A stretch of DNA of 64,000 bases from Symsagittifera roscoffensis. Its lineage: Eukaryota; Xenacoelomorpha; Acoela; Convolutidae. The stretch's first letter is position 1; the number at the start of each line of letters is the position of its first letter. Below the pieces are notes generated by a model. That model searched no databases. It was not told the DNA's origin and was given only the letters and a program-made list of their open reading frames with translations. The translations under genes were made by a program, and so were the position numbers. This document shows positions 11,878 to 23,830 of the stretch, one piece after another. Location of the stretch: the NCBI RefSeq assembly GCF_963678635.1, contig NC_087067.1, positions 7,171,216 through 7,235,215 of the forward strand, written 5' to 3'.

Positions 11878-13416
11878 CTGCTTTGGCGCCTGTAATATAT
11901 CGAAACTGAAAGAGAGTGTATGTGTGTGTACCTGACTATTGGACATGATGTATCACCATCTGCCGTGGCGTCTGGATTATCATGAAAATTGAATAGAGTG
12001 TATATGTCTGTTTCTGACTGATGAACTTGATGTATCACCACCTGCCCTGGCGTCTTTATTATCATGAGTTTTAAAGAGAGAGAGTATCTGTGTACGTGTG
12101 TGTACCTGACTGATGTACAAGATTTATCTCCATCTGCCGTGGCGTCTGTTCTATCATGAGTAATAAAGAGAGAGTGTATGTGTGTGTGTGTGTGTACCTG
12201 ACTGATGAACTAGATTTATTTCCATCCGCCGTGGCGTCTGTAAAATCATGAGTTTTAAAGAGAGTGTGTATTTGTGTGAACTTGGCTGATGAAAATGATG
12301 TATCTCCATCTGCCGTGGCGTCCGTATTACCTTGAGTCTTAAAGAGAGAGTGTATTTGTGTGTACCTGACTGATGAACATGATTTATCTCCATCTGCAGT
12401 GGCGTCTGTTTTATCTAGAGTAATAAGGAGAGAGAGAGAGAGAGTGTGTGTGTGTGTGCCTGACTGATGAACAACATGTATCTCCATCTGCCGTGGCGTC
12501 TGTGTTTTCTTGAGTAATAATGAAAGAGTGTATGTGTGTGGGTACCTGACTGATGAACTAGATTTATTTCCATCTGCCGTGGCGTCTGTATTATCAATGG
12601 GTATTGAAGGGAGTGTATGAACGTCTACCTGATTGATGAACAAGATGTAACTCCATCTGTTGTGGCGTCTGTATTATCATGCGTAATAAAGAGAGTGTAC
12701 GTGTGTGTGTATCTGACTGATGAATATGATGTATCTCCATTTGCCGTGGCGTATGTTTTTATCACGAGTTTTAAATGGAGTGTTAATGTGTGTGTGTACC
12801 TGACTGATGAAAATGATTTATCTCCATTTGCCGTGGCGTCTGTTTTTATCATGAGGTTTAAAGGGAGTGTGTATGTGTGTGTGTGTACCTGACTGATGAA
12901 TATGATTTATCTCCATCTGCCGTGGCTTCTGTATTATCATGAGTATTGAAGAGAGTGTATGAGTGTGTACCTGACTGATGAACAAAGTGATATCCATCTG
13001 CCGTGGCGTCTGTATTATCTTGAGTATTGAAGAGAGAGTGTTTATGTGTGTACCTGACTGATGAATATGGTTTATCTCCATCTCCCGTGGCGTCTGTATT
13101 ATCATGAGTATTGAAGAGAGTGTATGAGTGTGTACCTGACTGATTAACATGATTTATCTCCATCTGCCGTGACGTCTAAATTATCATGAGTGTTGAAGGG
13201 AGTGTATGAACGTGTACCTTTCTAATTAACATGATGTATCTTCATCTGCCGTGGCGTCTGTGTTTTCTTGGGTAATAATGAAAGAGTGTATGTGTGTAAG
13301 TATCTGACTGATGAACTAGATTTATTTCCATCTGCCGTGGAGTCTGTATTATCATGGGTATTGAAGGGAGTGTATGAATGTCTACATGACTGATTAACAT
13401 GATGTATCTTCAACTG
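11878..13416 (+). repeat. 1.64-kb duplicated block, copy 2 (one unit shorter)
   Basis: Same order of unit variants as 10234-11877, but one unit of roughly 105 bp is missing: the one at about 11419-11515 of copy 1. The copy jumps directly from the 'gtttatgtgtgtacctgac' unit to the 'gaatatggtttatctcc' unit. The loss is a whole unit, as expected of unequal exchange or slippage in register. Confidence 0.88.
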
Positions 13417-14860
13417 CCGTGGCGTCTGTATTATCTTGAGTATTAAAGAGCGAGAGAGAGAGAGAGTGTGTGTTTGTGTGTGTGTACCTGATTGATGAAC
13501 AAGATGTAACTCCATCTGCTGTGGCGTCTGTATTATCATGCGTAATAAAGAGAGTGTACGTGTGTGTGTATCTGACTGATGAATATGATGTATCTCCATT
13601 TGCCGCGGCGTCTGTTTTTATCATGAGTTTTAAATGGAGTGTTAATGTGTGTGTGTACCTGACTGATGATTATGCTTTATCTCCATTTGCCGTGGCGTCT
13701 GTTTTTATCATGAGGTTTAAAGGGAGTGTGTATGTGCGTGTGTGTACCTGACTGATGAATAAGATTTATCTCCATCTGCCGTGGCGTCTGTATTATCATG
13801 AGTATTGAAGAGAGTGTATGAGTGTGTACCTGACTGATGAACAAAGTGATCTCCATCTGCCGTGGCGTCTGTATTATCTTGAGTATTGAGGAGAGAGTGT
13901 TTATGTGTGTACCTGACTGATGAACATGATGTATCTCCATCTGCCGTGGCGTCTGTATTATCCTGAGTATTAAAGAGAGTGCATGAGTGTGTACCTGACT
14001 GATTAACATGATGTATCTCCATCTGCATTGACGTCTGTATTATCATGAGTATTGAAGGGAGTGTATGAACGTGTACCTTACTGATTAACAAGATGTATCT
14101 TCATCTGCCGTGGCGTCTGTATTATCTTGAGTATTAAAGAGCGAGAGAGAGAGAGTGAGTGTGTGTTTGTGTGTGTGTGCCTGATTGATGAACAAGATGT
14201 AACTCCATCTGCCGTGGCGTCTGTATTATCATGCGTATTAAAGAGAGTGTACGCGTGTGTGTATCTGACTGACGAATATGATGTATCTCCATCTGCCGTG
14301 GCGTCTGTTTTTATCATGAGTATTAAAGGGAGTGTATGTATGTGTGTACCTGACTGATGAACAAGGTGATCTCCATCTGCCGTGGCGTCTGTATTGTCTT
14401 GAGTATTAAGGAGGGAATGTTTGTGTGGGTACCTGACTGATGAACGTGATGTATCTCTATCTGCCGTGGCGTCTGTATTATCCTGAGTATTGAAGAGAGT
14501 GTATGAGTGTGTAACTGACTGATTAACATGATGTATCTCCATCTGCCGTGGCGGCTGTATTATCTTGATTATTAAAGAGCGGGAGAGAGAGAGAGAGAGT
14601 GTGAGTGTTTGTTTGTTTTTGTGTACCTGACTGATGTACAAAATTTATCTCCATCTGCTGTGGCATCTGTTTTATCATGAGTATGAAAGTTAGAGTGTAT
14701 GTGTGTGTGAACCTGACTGATGAACATGATGTATCTCCATCTGCCGTGGCGTCTGTTTTATCTAGAGTATTAAGGAGAGAGTGATTCGAAGATGATTGAA
14801 GATAGTGTATAAGATGAAAATGATGCATCTCCATCTACAATGGCGTCTGTTTTATCTAGA
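13417..14860 (+). repeat. Sub-block with GA+GT spacers
   Basis: Units here have compound spacers, (GA)n followed by (GT)n, at about 13448-13485, 14140-14180 and 14578-14605. The sub-block recurs at about 17.6-19.05 kb at an offset of about 4,200 bp. No gene is visible. Confidence 0.8.
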
Positions 14861-15785
14861 GTATTAGGGAGAGAGAGAGAGAGAGAGTGTGTGTGTGTGT
14901 GTGTGTGTGCCTGACTGATGAACATGATGCATCTCCATCTGCCGTGGAATCTGTTTTATCTTCTGTATTATCATGAGTGTATTTGAGAGTGTGTATTGTA
15001 AAGAGTGTATATGTGTGTTCCTGGCTGATGAACTTGATGTAACTCCATCTGCCGTGGCATTTGTATTATCATGAGTTTTAAAGAGAGAGTGTATGTGTGT
15101 TTGTACCTGACTGATGAACATGATGTATCTTCATCTGCAATGGCGTCTGTTTTATCTAGATTACTAAGGCGAGAGAAAGAGTGTGTGTGTGTGTGTGTGT
15201 GTGTGTGCCTGACTGATGAACATGATGTATCTTCATCTGCCGTTGTGTCTGTGTTTTCTTGAGTAATAAAGAAAGAGTGTATATGTGTGTGTACCTGACT
15301 GATAAACATGATGCATCTCCATCTGCCGTGGAATCTGTTTTATCTTCTGTATTATCATGAGTGTATTTGAGAGAGTGTATTGTAAAGAGTGTATATGTGT
15401 GTTCCTGGCTGATGAACTTGATGTAACTCCATCTGCCGTGGCATTTGTATTATCATGAGGTTTAAAGAGAGAGTGTATGTGTGTGTGTACCTGACTGATG
15501 AACATGATGTATCTTCATCTGCAATGGCGTCTGTTTTATCTAGATTACTAAGGCGAGAGAAAGAGTGTGTGTGTGTGTGTGCCTGACTGATGAACATGAT
15601 GTATCTCCATCTGCCGTGGCGTCAGTGTTTTCTTGAGTAATAAAGAAAGAGTGTATATGTGTGTGTACCTGACTGATAAACATGATGCATCTCCATCTGC
15701 CGTGGCGTCTGTTTTGTCTTCTGTATTATCATGAGTGTATTTGAGAGAGTGTATTGTAAAGAGTGTATATGTGTGTTCCTGACTG
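14860..15785 (+). repeat. Four-unit (~372 bp) higher-order repeat, first cluster
   Basis: The marker gttttcttgagtaataaag lies at 15253 and 15627, 374 bp apart. The accompanying markers 'tcttctgtattatcatgag' and 'gtgttcctgg' recur with the same spacing. The last copy is cut off by the truncated unit near 15785. Confidence 0.85.
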
Positions 15786-15802
15786 GCGTCTGTTTTATCT
15801 AG
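15772..15802 (+). repeat. Truncated unit junction
   Basis: The unit start 'gttcctgactg' runs straight into 'gcgtctgttttatctag'. The 29 or so bases that normally lie between them, most of the core, are missing. This is a deletion joint inside a unit, unlike the usual gain or loss of whole units. Confidence 0.85.
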
Positions 15803-16690
15803 ATTATTAAGGAGAGAGTGATTTGAAGATGATTGAAGATAGTGTATAAGTAAGTATAAGTAAGACTTATGAAAATGATGTAGCTCCATCTGCCGTGGCG
15901 TCTGTATTATCTTGAGTATTAAAGAGCGAGAGAGAGAGATAGTGTGTGTGTGCTTGTTTGTGTGTACCTGACTGATGTACAAGATTTATCTCCATCTGCT
16001 GTGGCATCTGTTTTATCATGAGTATGAAAGATAGAATGTATGTGTGTGTGTACCTGACTGATGAACTAGATTTATTTCCATCCGCCTTGGCGTCTGTAAT
16101 ATCATGAGTATTAATGAGAGTGTGTGTTTGTGTGAACCTTACTGATGAACATGATGTATCTCCATCTGCCGTGGCGTCTGTTTTATCTAGATTATTAAGG
16201 AGAGAGTGATTTGAAGATGATTGAAGATAGTGTATAAGTAAGTGTACCTGACTTATGAAAATGATGTAGCTCCATCTGCCGTGGCGTCTGTATTATCTTG
16301 AGTATTAAAGAGCGAGAGAGAGAGATAGTGTGTGTGTGTGTGTGCTTGTTTGTGTGTACCTGACTGATGTACATGATTTATCTCCATCTGCTGTGGCATC
16401 TGTTTTATCATGAGTATGGAAGATAGAATGTATGTGTGTGTGTACCTGACTGATGAACTAGATTTATTTCCATCCGCCTTGGCGTCTGTAATATCATGAG
16501 TATTAATGAGAGTGTGTGTTTGTGTGAACCTTACTGATGAATATGATGTATCTCCATCTGCCGTGGCGTCTGTTTTATCTAGAGTATTAAGGAGAGAGTG
16601 ATTAGAAGATGATTGAAGATAGTGTATAAGTAAGTGTACCTGACTTATGAAAATTATGTAATTCCATCTGCCGTGGCGTCTGTATTATCT
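15795..16690 (+). repeat. ~390-bp higher-order repeat with 'gatttgaagatga' units
   Basis: The marker attattaagg or agtattaagg followed by a diverged 'gatttgaagatga' unit occurs at 15803, 16191 and about 16583, spaced 388-392 bp (four units). The second and third copies recur at 20.9-21.46 kb at an offset of about 4,745 bp. Confidence 0.83.
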
Positions 16691-19600
16691 TGAGTATTAA
16701 AGAGAGAGTGTATTTGTGTGTACCTGACTGATGAACATGATTTATCTCCATCTGCAGTGGCGTCTGTTTTATCTAGAGTAATAAGGAGAGAGAGAGTGTG
16801 TGTGTGTGTAAGTGTGTGCCTGACTGATGAACAACATGTATCTCCATCTGCCGTGGCGTCTGTGTTTTCTTGAGTAATAATGAAAGAGTGTATGTGTGTG
16901 GGTACCTGACTGATGAACTAGATTTATTTCCATCTGCCGTGGCGTCTGTATTATCAATGGGTATTGAAGGGAGTGTATGAACGTCTACCTGATTGATGAA
17001 CAAGATGTAACTCCATCTGCTGTGGCGTCTGTATTATCATGCGTAATAAAGAGAGTGTACGTGTGTGTGTATCTGACTGATGAATATGATGTATCTCCAT
17101 TTGCCGTGGCGTATGTTTTTATCATGAGTTTTAAATGGAGTGTTAATGTGTGTGTGTACCTGACTGATGAAAATGATTTATCTCCATTTGCCGTGGCGTC
17201 TGTTTTTATCATGAGGTTTAAAGGGAGTGTGTATGTGTGTGTGTGTACCTGACTGATGAATATGATTTATCTCCATCTGCCGTGGCGTCTGTATTATCAT
17301 GAGTATTGAAGAGAGTGTATGAGTGTCTACCTGACTGATGAACAAAGTGATCTCCATCTGCCGTGGCGTCTGTATTATCTTGAGTATTGAGGAGAGAGTG
17401 TTTATGCGTGTACCTGACTGATGAACATGATGTATCTCCATCTGCCGTGGCGTCTGTATTATCCTGAGTATTAAAGAGAGTGTGTGTGTGTGTGTGTGTA
17501 CCTGACTGATGAATATGGTTTATCTCCATCTCCCGTGGCGTCTGTATTATCATGAGTATTGAAGAGAGTGTATGAGTGTGTACCTGACTGATAAACATGA
17601 TGTATCTCCATCTGCCGTGACGTCTGTATTATCTTGAGTATTAAAGGGCGAGAGAGAGAGAGAGAGTGTGTGTGTTTGTGTGTGTGTACCTGATTGATGA
17701 ACAAGATGTAACTCCATCTGTTGTGGCGTCTGTAATATCATGCGTAATAAAGAGAGTGTACGTGTGTGTGTATCTGACTGATGAATATGATGTATCTCCA
17801 TTTGCCGTGGCGTCTGTTTTTATCATGAGTGTTAAATGGAGTGTTAATGTGTGTGTACCTGACTGATGAATATGCTTTATCTCCATTTGCCGTGGCGTCT
17901 GTTTTTATCATGAGGTTTAAAGGGAGTGTGTATGTGCGTGTGTGTACCTGACTGATGAATAAGATTTATCTCCAACTGCCGTGGCGTCTGTATTATCATG
18001 AGTATTGAAGAGAGTGTATGAGTGTGTACCTGACTGATGAACAAAGTGATCTCCATCTGCCGTGGCGTCTGTATTATCTTGAGTATTGAGGAGAGAGTGT
18101 TTATGTGTGTACCTGACTGATGAACATGATGTATCTCCATCTGCCGTGGCGTCTGTATTATCCTGAGTAATAAAGAGAGTGCATGAGTGTGTACCTGACT
18201 GATTAACATGATGTATCTCCATCTGCCTTGCAGTCTGTTTTATCATGAGTATTGAAGGGAGTGTATGAACGTGTACCTTACTGATTAACACGATGTATCT
18301 TCATCTGCCGTGGCGTCTGTATTATCTTGAGTATTAAAGAGCGAGAGAGAGAGAGAGAGTGAGTGTGTGTTTGTGTGTGTGTGCCTGATTGATGAACAAG
18401 ATGTAACTCCATCTGCCGTGGCGTCTGTATTATCATGCGTATTAAAGAGAGTGTACGCGTGTGTGTATCTGACTGATGAATATGATGTATCTCCATCTGC
18501 CGTGGCGTCTGTTTTTATCATGAGTATTAAAGGGAGTGTATGTGTGTGTGTACCTGACTGATGAACAAGGTGATCTCCATCTGCCGTGGCGTCTGTATTG
18601 TCTTGAGTATTAAGGAGGGAAAGTTTGTGTGGGTACCTGACTGATGAACATGATGTATCTCTATCTGCCGTGGCGTCTGTATTATCCTGAGTATTGAAGA
18701 GAGTGTATGGGTGTGTACCTGACTGATTATCATGATGTATCTCCATCTGCCGTGGTGGCTGTATTATCTTGATTATTAAAGAGCGAGAGAGAGAGAGAGA
18801 GTGTGAGTGTGTGTTTGTTTTTGTGTACCTGACTGATGTACAAGATTTATCTCCATCTGCTGTGGCATCTGTTTTATCATGAAAATGAAAGTTAGAGTGT
18901 ATGTGTGTGTGAACCTGACTGATGAACATGATGTATCTCCATCTGCCGTGGCGTCTGTTTTATCTAGAGTATTAAGGAGAGAGTGATTCGAAGATGATTG
19001 AAGATAGTGTATAAGATGAAAATGATGCATCTCCATCTACAATGGCGTCTGTTTTATCTAGAGTATTAGGGAGAGAGAGAGAGAGAGTGTGTGAGTGTGT
19101 GCCTGACTGATGAACATGATGTATCTTCATCTGCCGTTGTGTCTGTGTTTTCTTGAGTAATAAAGAAAGAGTGTATATGTGTGTGTACCTGACTGATAAA
19201 CATGATGCATCTCCATCTGCCGTGGAATCTGTTTTATCTTCTGTATTATCATGAGTGTATTTGAGAGAGTGTATTGTTAAGAGTGTATATGTGTGTTCCT
19301 GGCTGATGAACTTGATGTAACTCCATCCGCCGTGGCGTTTGTATTATCATGAGTTTTAAAGAGAGAGTGTATGTGTGTGTGTGTACCTGACTGATGAACA
19401 TGATGTATCTTCATCTGCAATGGCGTCTGTTTTATCTAGATTATTAAGGAGAGAGAAAGAGAGTGTGTGTGTGTGTGTGTGTGCCTGACTGATGAACATG
19501 ATGTATCTCCATCTGCCGTGGCGTCAGTGTTTTCTTGAGTAATAAAGAAAGAGTGTATATGTGTGTGTACCTGACTGATAAACTTGATGCATCTCCATCT

Positions 19601-21463
19601 GCCGTGGCGTCTGTTTTGTCTTCTGTATTATCATGAGTGTATTTGAGAGAGTGTATTGTAAAGAGTGTATATGTGTGTTCCTGACTGATGAACTTGATGT
19701 AACTCCATCTGCCGTGGCATTTGTATTATCATGAGTTTTAAAGAGAGAGTGTATGTGTGTGTGTACCTGACTGATGAACATGATGTATCTTCATCTGCAA
19801 TGGCGTCTGTTTTATCTAGAATATTAAGGAGAGAGAAAGAGAGTGTGTGTGTGTGTGCCTGACTGATGAACATGATGTATCTCCATCTGCCGTGGCGTCA
19901 ATGTTTTCTTGAGTAATGAAGAAAGAATGTATATGTGTGTGTACCTGACTGATAAACATGATGCATCTCCATCTGCCGTGGAATCTGTTTTATCTTCTGT
20001 ATTATCATGAGTGTATTTGAGAGAGTGTATTGTAAAGAGTGTATATGTGTGTTCCGGACTGATGAATTTGATGTAACTCCATCTGCCGTGGCATTTGTAT
20101 TATCATGAGTTTTAAAGAGAGAGTGTATGTGTGTGTGTACCTGACTGATGAACATGATGTATCTTCATCTGCAATGGCGTCTGTTTTATCTAGAATATTA
20201 AGGAGAGAGAAAGAGAGTGTGTGTGTGTGCCTGACTGATGAACATGATGTATCTCCATCTGCCGTGGCGTCAGTGTTTTCTTGAGTAATAAAGAAAGAGT
20301 GTATATGTGTGTGTGCCTGACTGATAAACATGATGTATCTCCATCTGCCGTGGCGTCTGTTTTGTCTTCTGTATTATCATGAGTGTATTTGAGAGAGTGT
20401 AATGTAAAGAGTGTATATGTGTGTTCCTGACTGATGAACTTGATGTAACTCCATCTGCCGTGGCATTTGTATTATCATGAGTTTTAAAGAGAGAGTGTAT
20501 GTGTGCGTGTACCTGACTGATGAACATGATGTATCTTCATCTGCAATGGCGTCTGTTTTATCTAGAATATTAAGGAGAGAGAAAGAGAGTGTGTGTGTGT
20601 GCCTGACTGATGAACATGATGTATCTCCATCTGTCGTGGCGTCAGTGTTTTCTTGAGTAATAAAGAAAGAGTGTATATGTGTGTGTACCTGACTGATAAA
20701 CATGATGCATCTCCATCTGCCGTGGCGTCTGTTTTGTCTTCTGTATTATCATGAGTGTATTTGAGAGAGTGTATTGAAGAGAGTGTATATGTGTGTACCT
20801 GACTGATGAACTAGATTTATTTCCATCCGCCGTGGCGTCTGTAATATCATGAGTTTAAAAGAGAGTGTGTATTTGTGTGAACCTGGCGGATGAACATGAT
20901 GTATCTCCATCTGCCGTGGCGTCTGTTTTATCTAGATTATTAAGGAGAGAGTGATTTGAAGATGATTGAAGATAGTGTATAAGTAAGTGTACCTGACATA
21001 TGAAAATGATGTAGCTCCATCTGCCGTGGCGTCTGTATTATCTTGAGTATTAAAGAGCGAGAGAGAGAGATAGTGTGTGTGTGCTTGTTTGTGTGTACCT
21101 GACTGATGTACAAGATTTATCTCCATCTGCTGTGGCATCTGTTTTATCATGAGTATGAAAGATAGAGTGTATGTGTGTGTGTACCTGACTGATGAACTAG
21201 ATTTATTTCCATCCGCCTTGGCGTCTGTAATATCATGAGTATTAATGAGAGTGTGTGTTTGTGTGAACCTTACTGATGAACATGATGTATCTCCATCTGC
21301 CGTGGCGTCTGTTTTATCTAGAGTATTAAGGAGAGAGTGATTAGAAGATGATTGAAGATAGTGTATAAGTAAGTGTACCTGACTTATGAAAATTATGTAA
21401 TTCCATCTGCCGTGGCGTCTGTATTATCTTGAGTATTAAAGAGAGAGTGTATTTGTGAGTACC
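16690..21463 (+). repeat. ~6-kb superblock, copy 2 (shortened)
   Basis: Repeats the block order of 10.69-16.69 kb. 16.69-17.58 corresponds to 10.69-11.60, 17.6-19.07 to 13.4-14.86, 19.07-20.77 to the 372-bp repeat, and 20.8-21.46 to 16.05-16.72. The 11.6-13.4 kb part of copy 1 has no counterpart, while the 372-bp repeat has more copies here. Correspondence was judged from shared rare variants. Confidence 0.75.
19085..20770 (+). repeat. Four-unit (~372 bp) higher-order repeat, main cluster
   Basis: The marker gttttcttgag occurs at 19147, 19529, 19903, 20275 and 20647, with spacings of 382, 374, 372 and 372 bp. Each period holds four distinct unit types in fixed order, so homogenisation acts on the four-unit block and not on single units. 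Confidence 0.92.
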
Positions 21464-21539
21464 TGACTGATAAACATGATGCATCTCCATCTGCAATGGC
21501 GTCTGTTTTATCTAGAGTATTAGGGAGAGTGAGAGAGAG

Positions 21540-21571
<32 letters not shown>

Positions 21572-23292
21572 CCTGACTGATGAACATGATGTATCTCCAT
21601 CTGCCGTTTTGTCTGTGTTTTCTTGAGTAATAAAGAAAGAGTGTATATGTGTGTGTACCTGACTGATAAACATGATGCATCTGCTGTGATGCATCTGCTG
21701 ATGCATCTGCTGATAAACATGATCTCCATCTGCTGTGGCGTCTGTTTTATCTTATGTATTATCATGAGTGTATTTGAGAGAGTGTATTGTAAAGAGTGTA
21801 TATGTGTGTTCCTGACTGATGAACTTGATGTAACTCCATCTGCCGTGGCATTTGTATTATCATGAGTTTTAAAGAGAGAGTGTGTGTGTGTGTACCTGAC
21901 AAATGAACAAGATTTATCTCCATCTGTCGTGGCGTCTGTATTATCATTAGTATTAAAGAAAGGGTGTATGTGTGTGTGTGTGTACCTGACTGATGAACTA
22001 GATTTATTTCCATCCGCCGTGGCGTCTGTAATATCATGAGTTTTAAAGAGAGTGTGTATTTGTGTGAACCTGGCTGATGAACATGATGTATCTCCATCTG
22101 CCGTGGCGTCGATTTTATCTAGAGTATTAAGGAGAGAGTGATTTGAAAATGATTATTGAAAATAGTGTATAAGTAAGTGTTTCTAACTGATGAACTTGAT
22201 GTAACTCCATCTGCCGTGGCGTCTGTTTTATCTTGAGTATTAAAAGTAGATTGTATGTGTGTACCTGACTGATGAACATGATGTATCTTCATCTGCAATG
22301 GCGTCTGTTTTATCTAGAGTGTTAAGGAGAGAGAAAGAGAGTGTGTGTGTGTGTGCCTGACTGATGAACATGATGTATCTCCATCTGCCGTGGCGTCAGT
22401 GTTTTCTTGAGTAATAAAGAAAGAGTGTATAAGTGTGTGTACCTGACTGATGAACATGATGCATCTCCATCTGCCGTGGCGTCTGTTGTTTTATCTTCTG
22501 TATTATCATGAGTGTATTTGAGAGAGTGTATTGAAGAGAGTGTATATGTGTGTTCCTGACTGATGAACTTGATGTATCTCCATCTGTCGTGGCGTCTGTA
22601 TTATCATTAGTATTAAAGAAAGAGTGTATGTGTGTGTGTGTACCTGACTGATGAACTAGATTTATTTCCATCCACCGTGGCGTCTGTAATATCATGAGTT
22701 TTAAAGAGAGTGTGTATTTGTGTGAACGTGGCTGATGAACATGATGAGTCTCCATCTGCCGTGGCGTCGATTTTATCTAGAGTAATAAAGAGAGAGTGAT
22801 TTGAAAATGATTATTGAATATAGTGTATAATTAAGTGTACCTGACTTATGAAAATGATGTATCTCCATCTGCTGTGGGGTCTGTATTATCTTGACTATTA
22901 AAGAGAGAGTGTATTTGTGTGTACCTGACTGATGAACATGATTTATCTCCATCTGCAGTGGCGTCTGTTTTATCTAGAGTAATAAGGAGAGAGAGAGAGA
23001 GAGAGAGTGTGTGTGTGTGTGTGTGCCTGACTGATGAACAACATGTATATCCATCTGCCGTGGCGTCTGTTTTAACTTCTGTATTTTCATGAGTGTATTT
23101 GAGAGAGTGTATGTCTATGTTCCTGACTGATGAACTTGATTTAACTCCATCTGTCGTGGCATCTGTATTATCATGAGTTTTAAAGAGACAGTGTATGTGT
23201 GTGTGTACCTGACAAAGGAACAAGATTTATCTCCATCTGTCGTGGCGTATGTATTATCATGAGTATTAAAGAGAGAGTGTATGTATGTGTGC
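20771..23292 (+). repeat. Mixed array segment
   Basis: Units from several families. It contains the end of the second superblock (to about 21463), units shared with the 372-bp repeat, and around 22893-23060 a further copy of the 'tctgcagtggcg' / 'aacaacatg' pair seen at 10.7, 12.4 and 16.7 kb. No gene is visible. Confidence 0.8.
21674..21715 (+). repeat. Nested 12-bp short repeat
   Basis: The 12-bp motif gatgcatctgct occurs three times in a row with a 2-bp insertion after the first, inside one unit. It looks like local slippage on the unit's own 'gatgcatctcc'/'catctgctg' text. It is the only such short repeat noticed in a core. Confidence 0.88.
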
Positions 23293-23830
23293 AACTGACT
23301 GATGAACTAGATTTATTTCCATCTGCCGTGGCGTCGGTATTATCATGGGTATTGAAGGGAGTGTATGAACGTGTACCTGACTGATTAACATGATGTATCG
23401 TCATCTGCCGTGGCGTCTGTATTATCTTGAGTTTTAAAGAGCGAGAGGGAGAGTGTGTGATTGTGTGTGTATGCCTGATTGATGAACAAGATGTAACTCC
23501 ATCTGCTGTGGCGTCTGTATTATCATGCGTATTAAAGAGAGTGTACGTGTGTGTGTGTGCAACTGACTGATGAACTAGATTTATTTCCATCTGCCGTGGC
23601 GTCGGTATTATCATGGGTATTGAAGGGAGTGTATGAACGTGTACCTGACTGATTAACATGATGTATCGTCATCTGCCGTGGCGTCTGTATTATCTTGAGT
23701 TTTAAAGAGCGAGAGGGAGAGTGTGTGATTGTGTGTGTATGCCTGACTGATGAATATGATGTATCTCTATCTGCCGTGGCGTCTATTTTTATCTTGATTA
23801 TTATAGGGAGTGTATGTATGCGTGTACCTG
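23293..23830 (+). repeat. Three-unit (269 bp) tandem duplication
   Basis: The marker gcaactgactgatgaactag occurs at 23293 and 23562. The following 180 bp, including the rare 'tatcgtcatctg' and 'gcgagagggagag' variants, are the same in both copies. Confidence 0.88.

Larger units (their letters stand above)
10690..16690 (+). repeat. ~6-kb superblock, copy 1
   Basis: The order of sub-blocks here is: the tctgcagtggcg / aacaacatg start, the 'gaacgtctacctg' block, the GA-rich block near 13.45-14.86 kb, the ~372-bp repeat near 14.86-15.8 kb, and the 'gatttgaagatga' units. The same order is seen in 16690-21463. Boundaries are approximate because they were set by eye. Confidence 0.75.
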
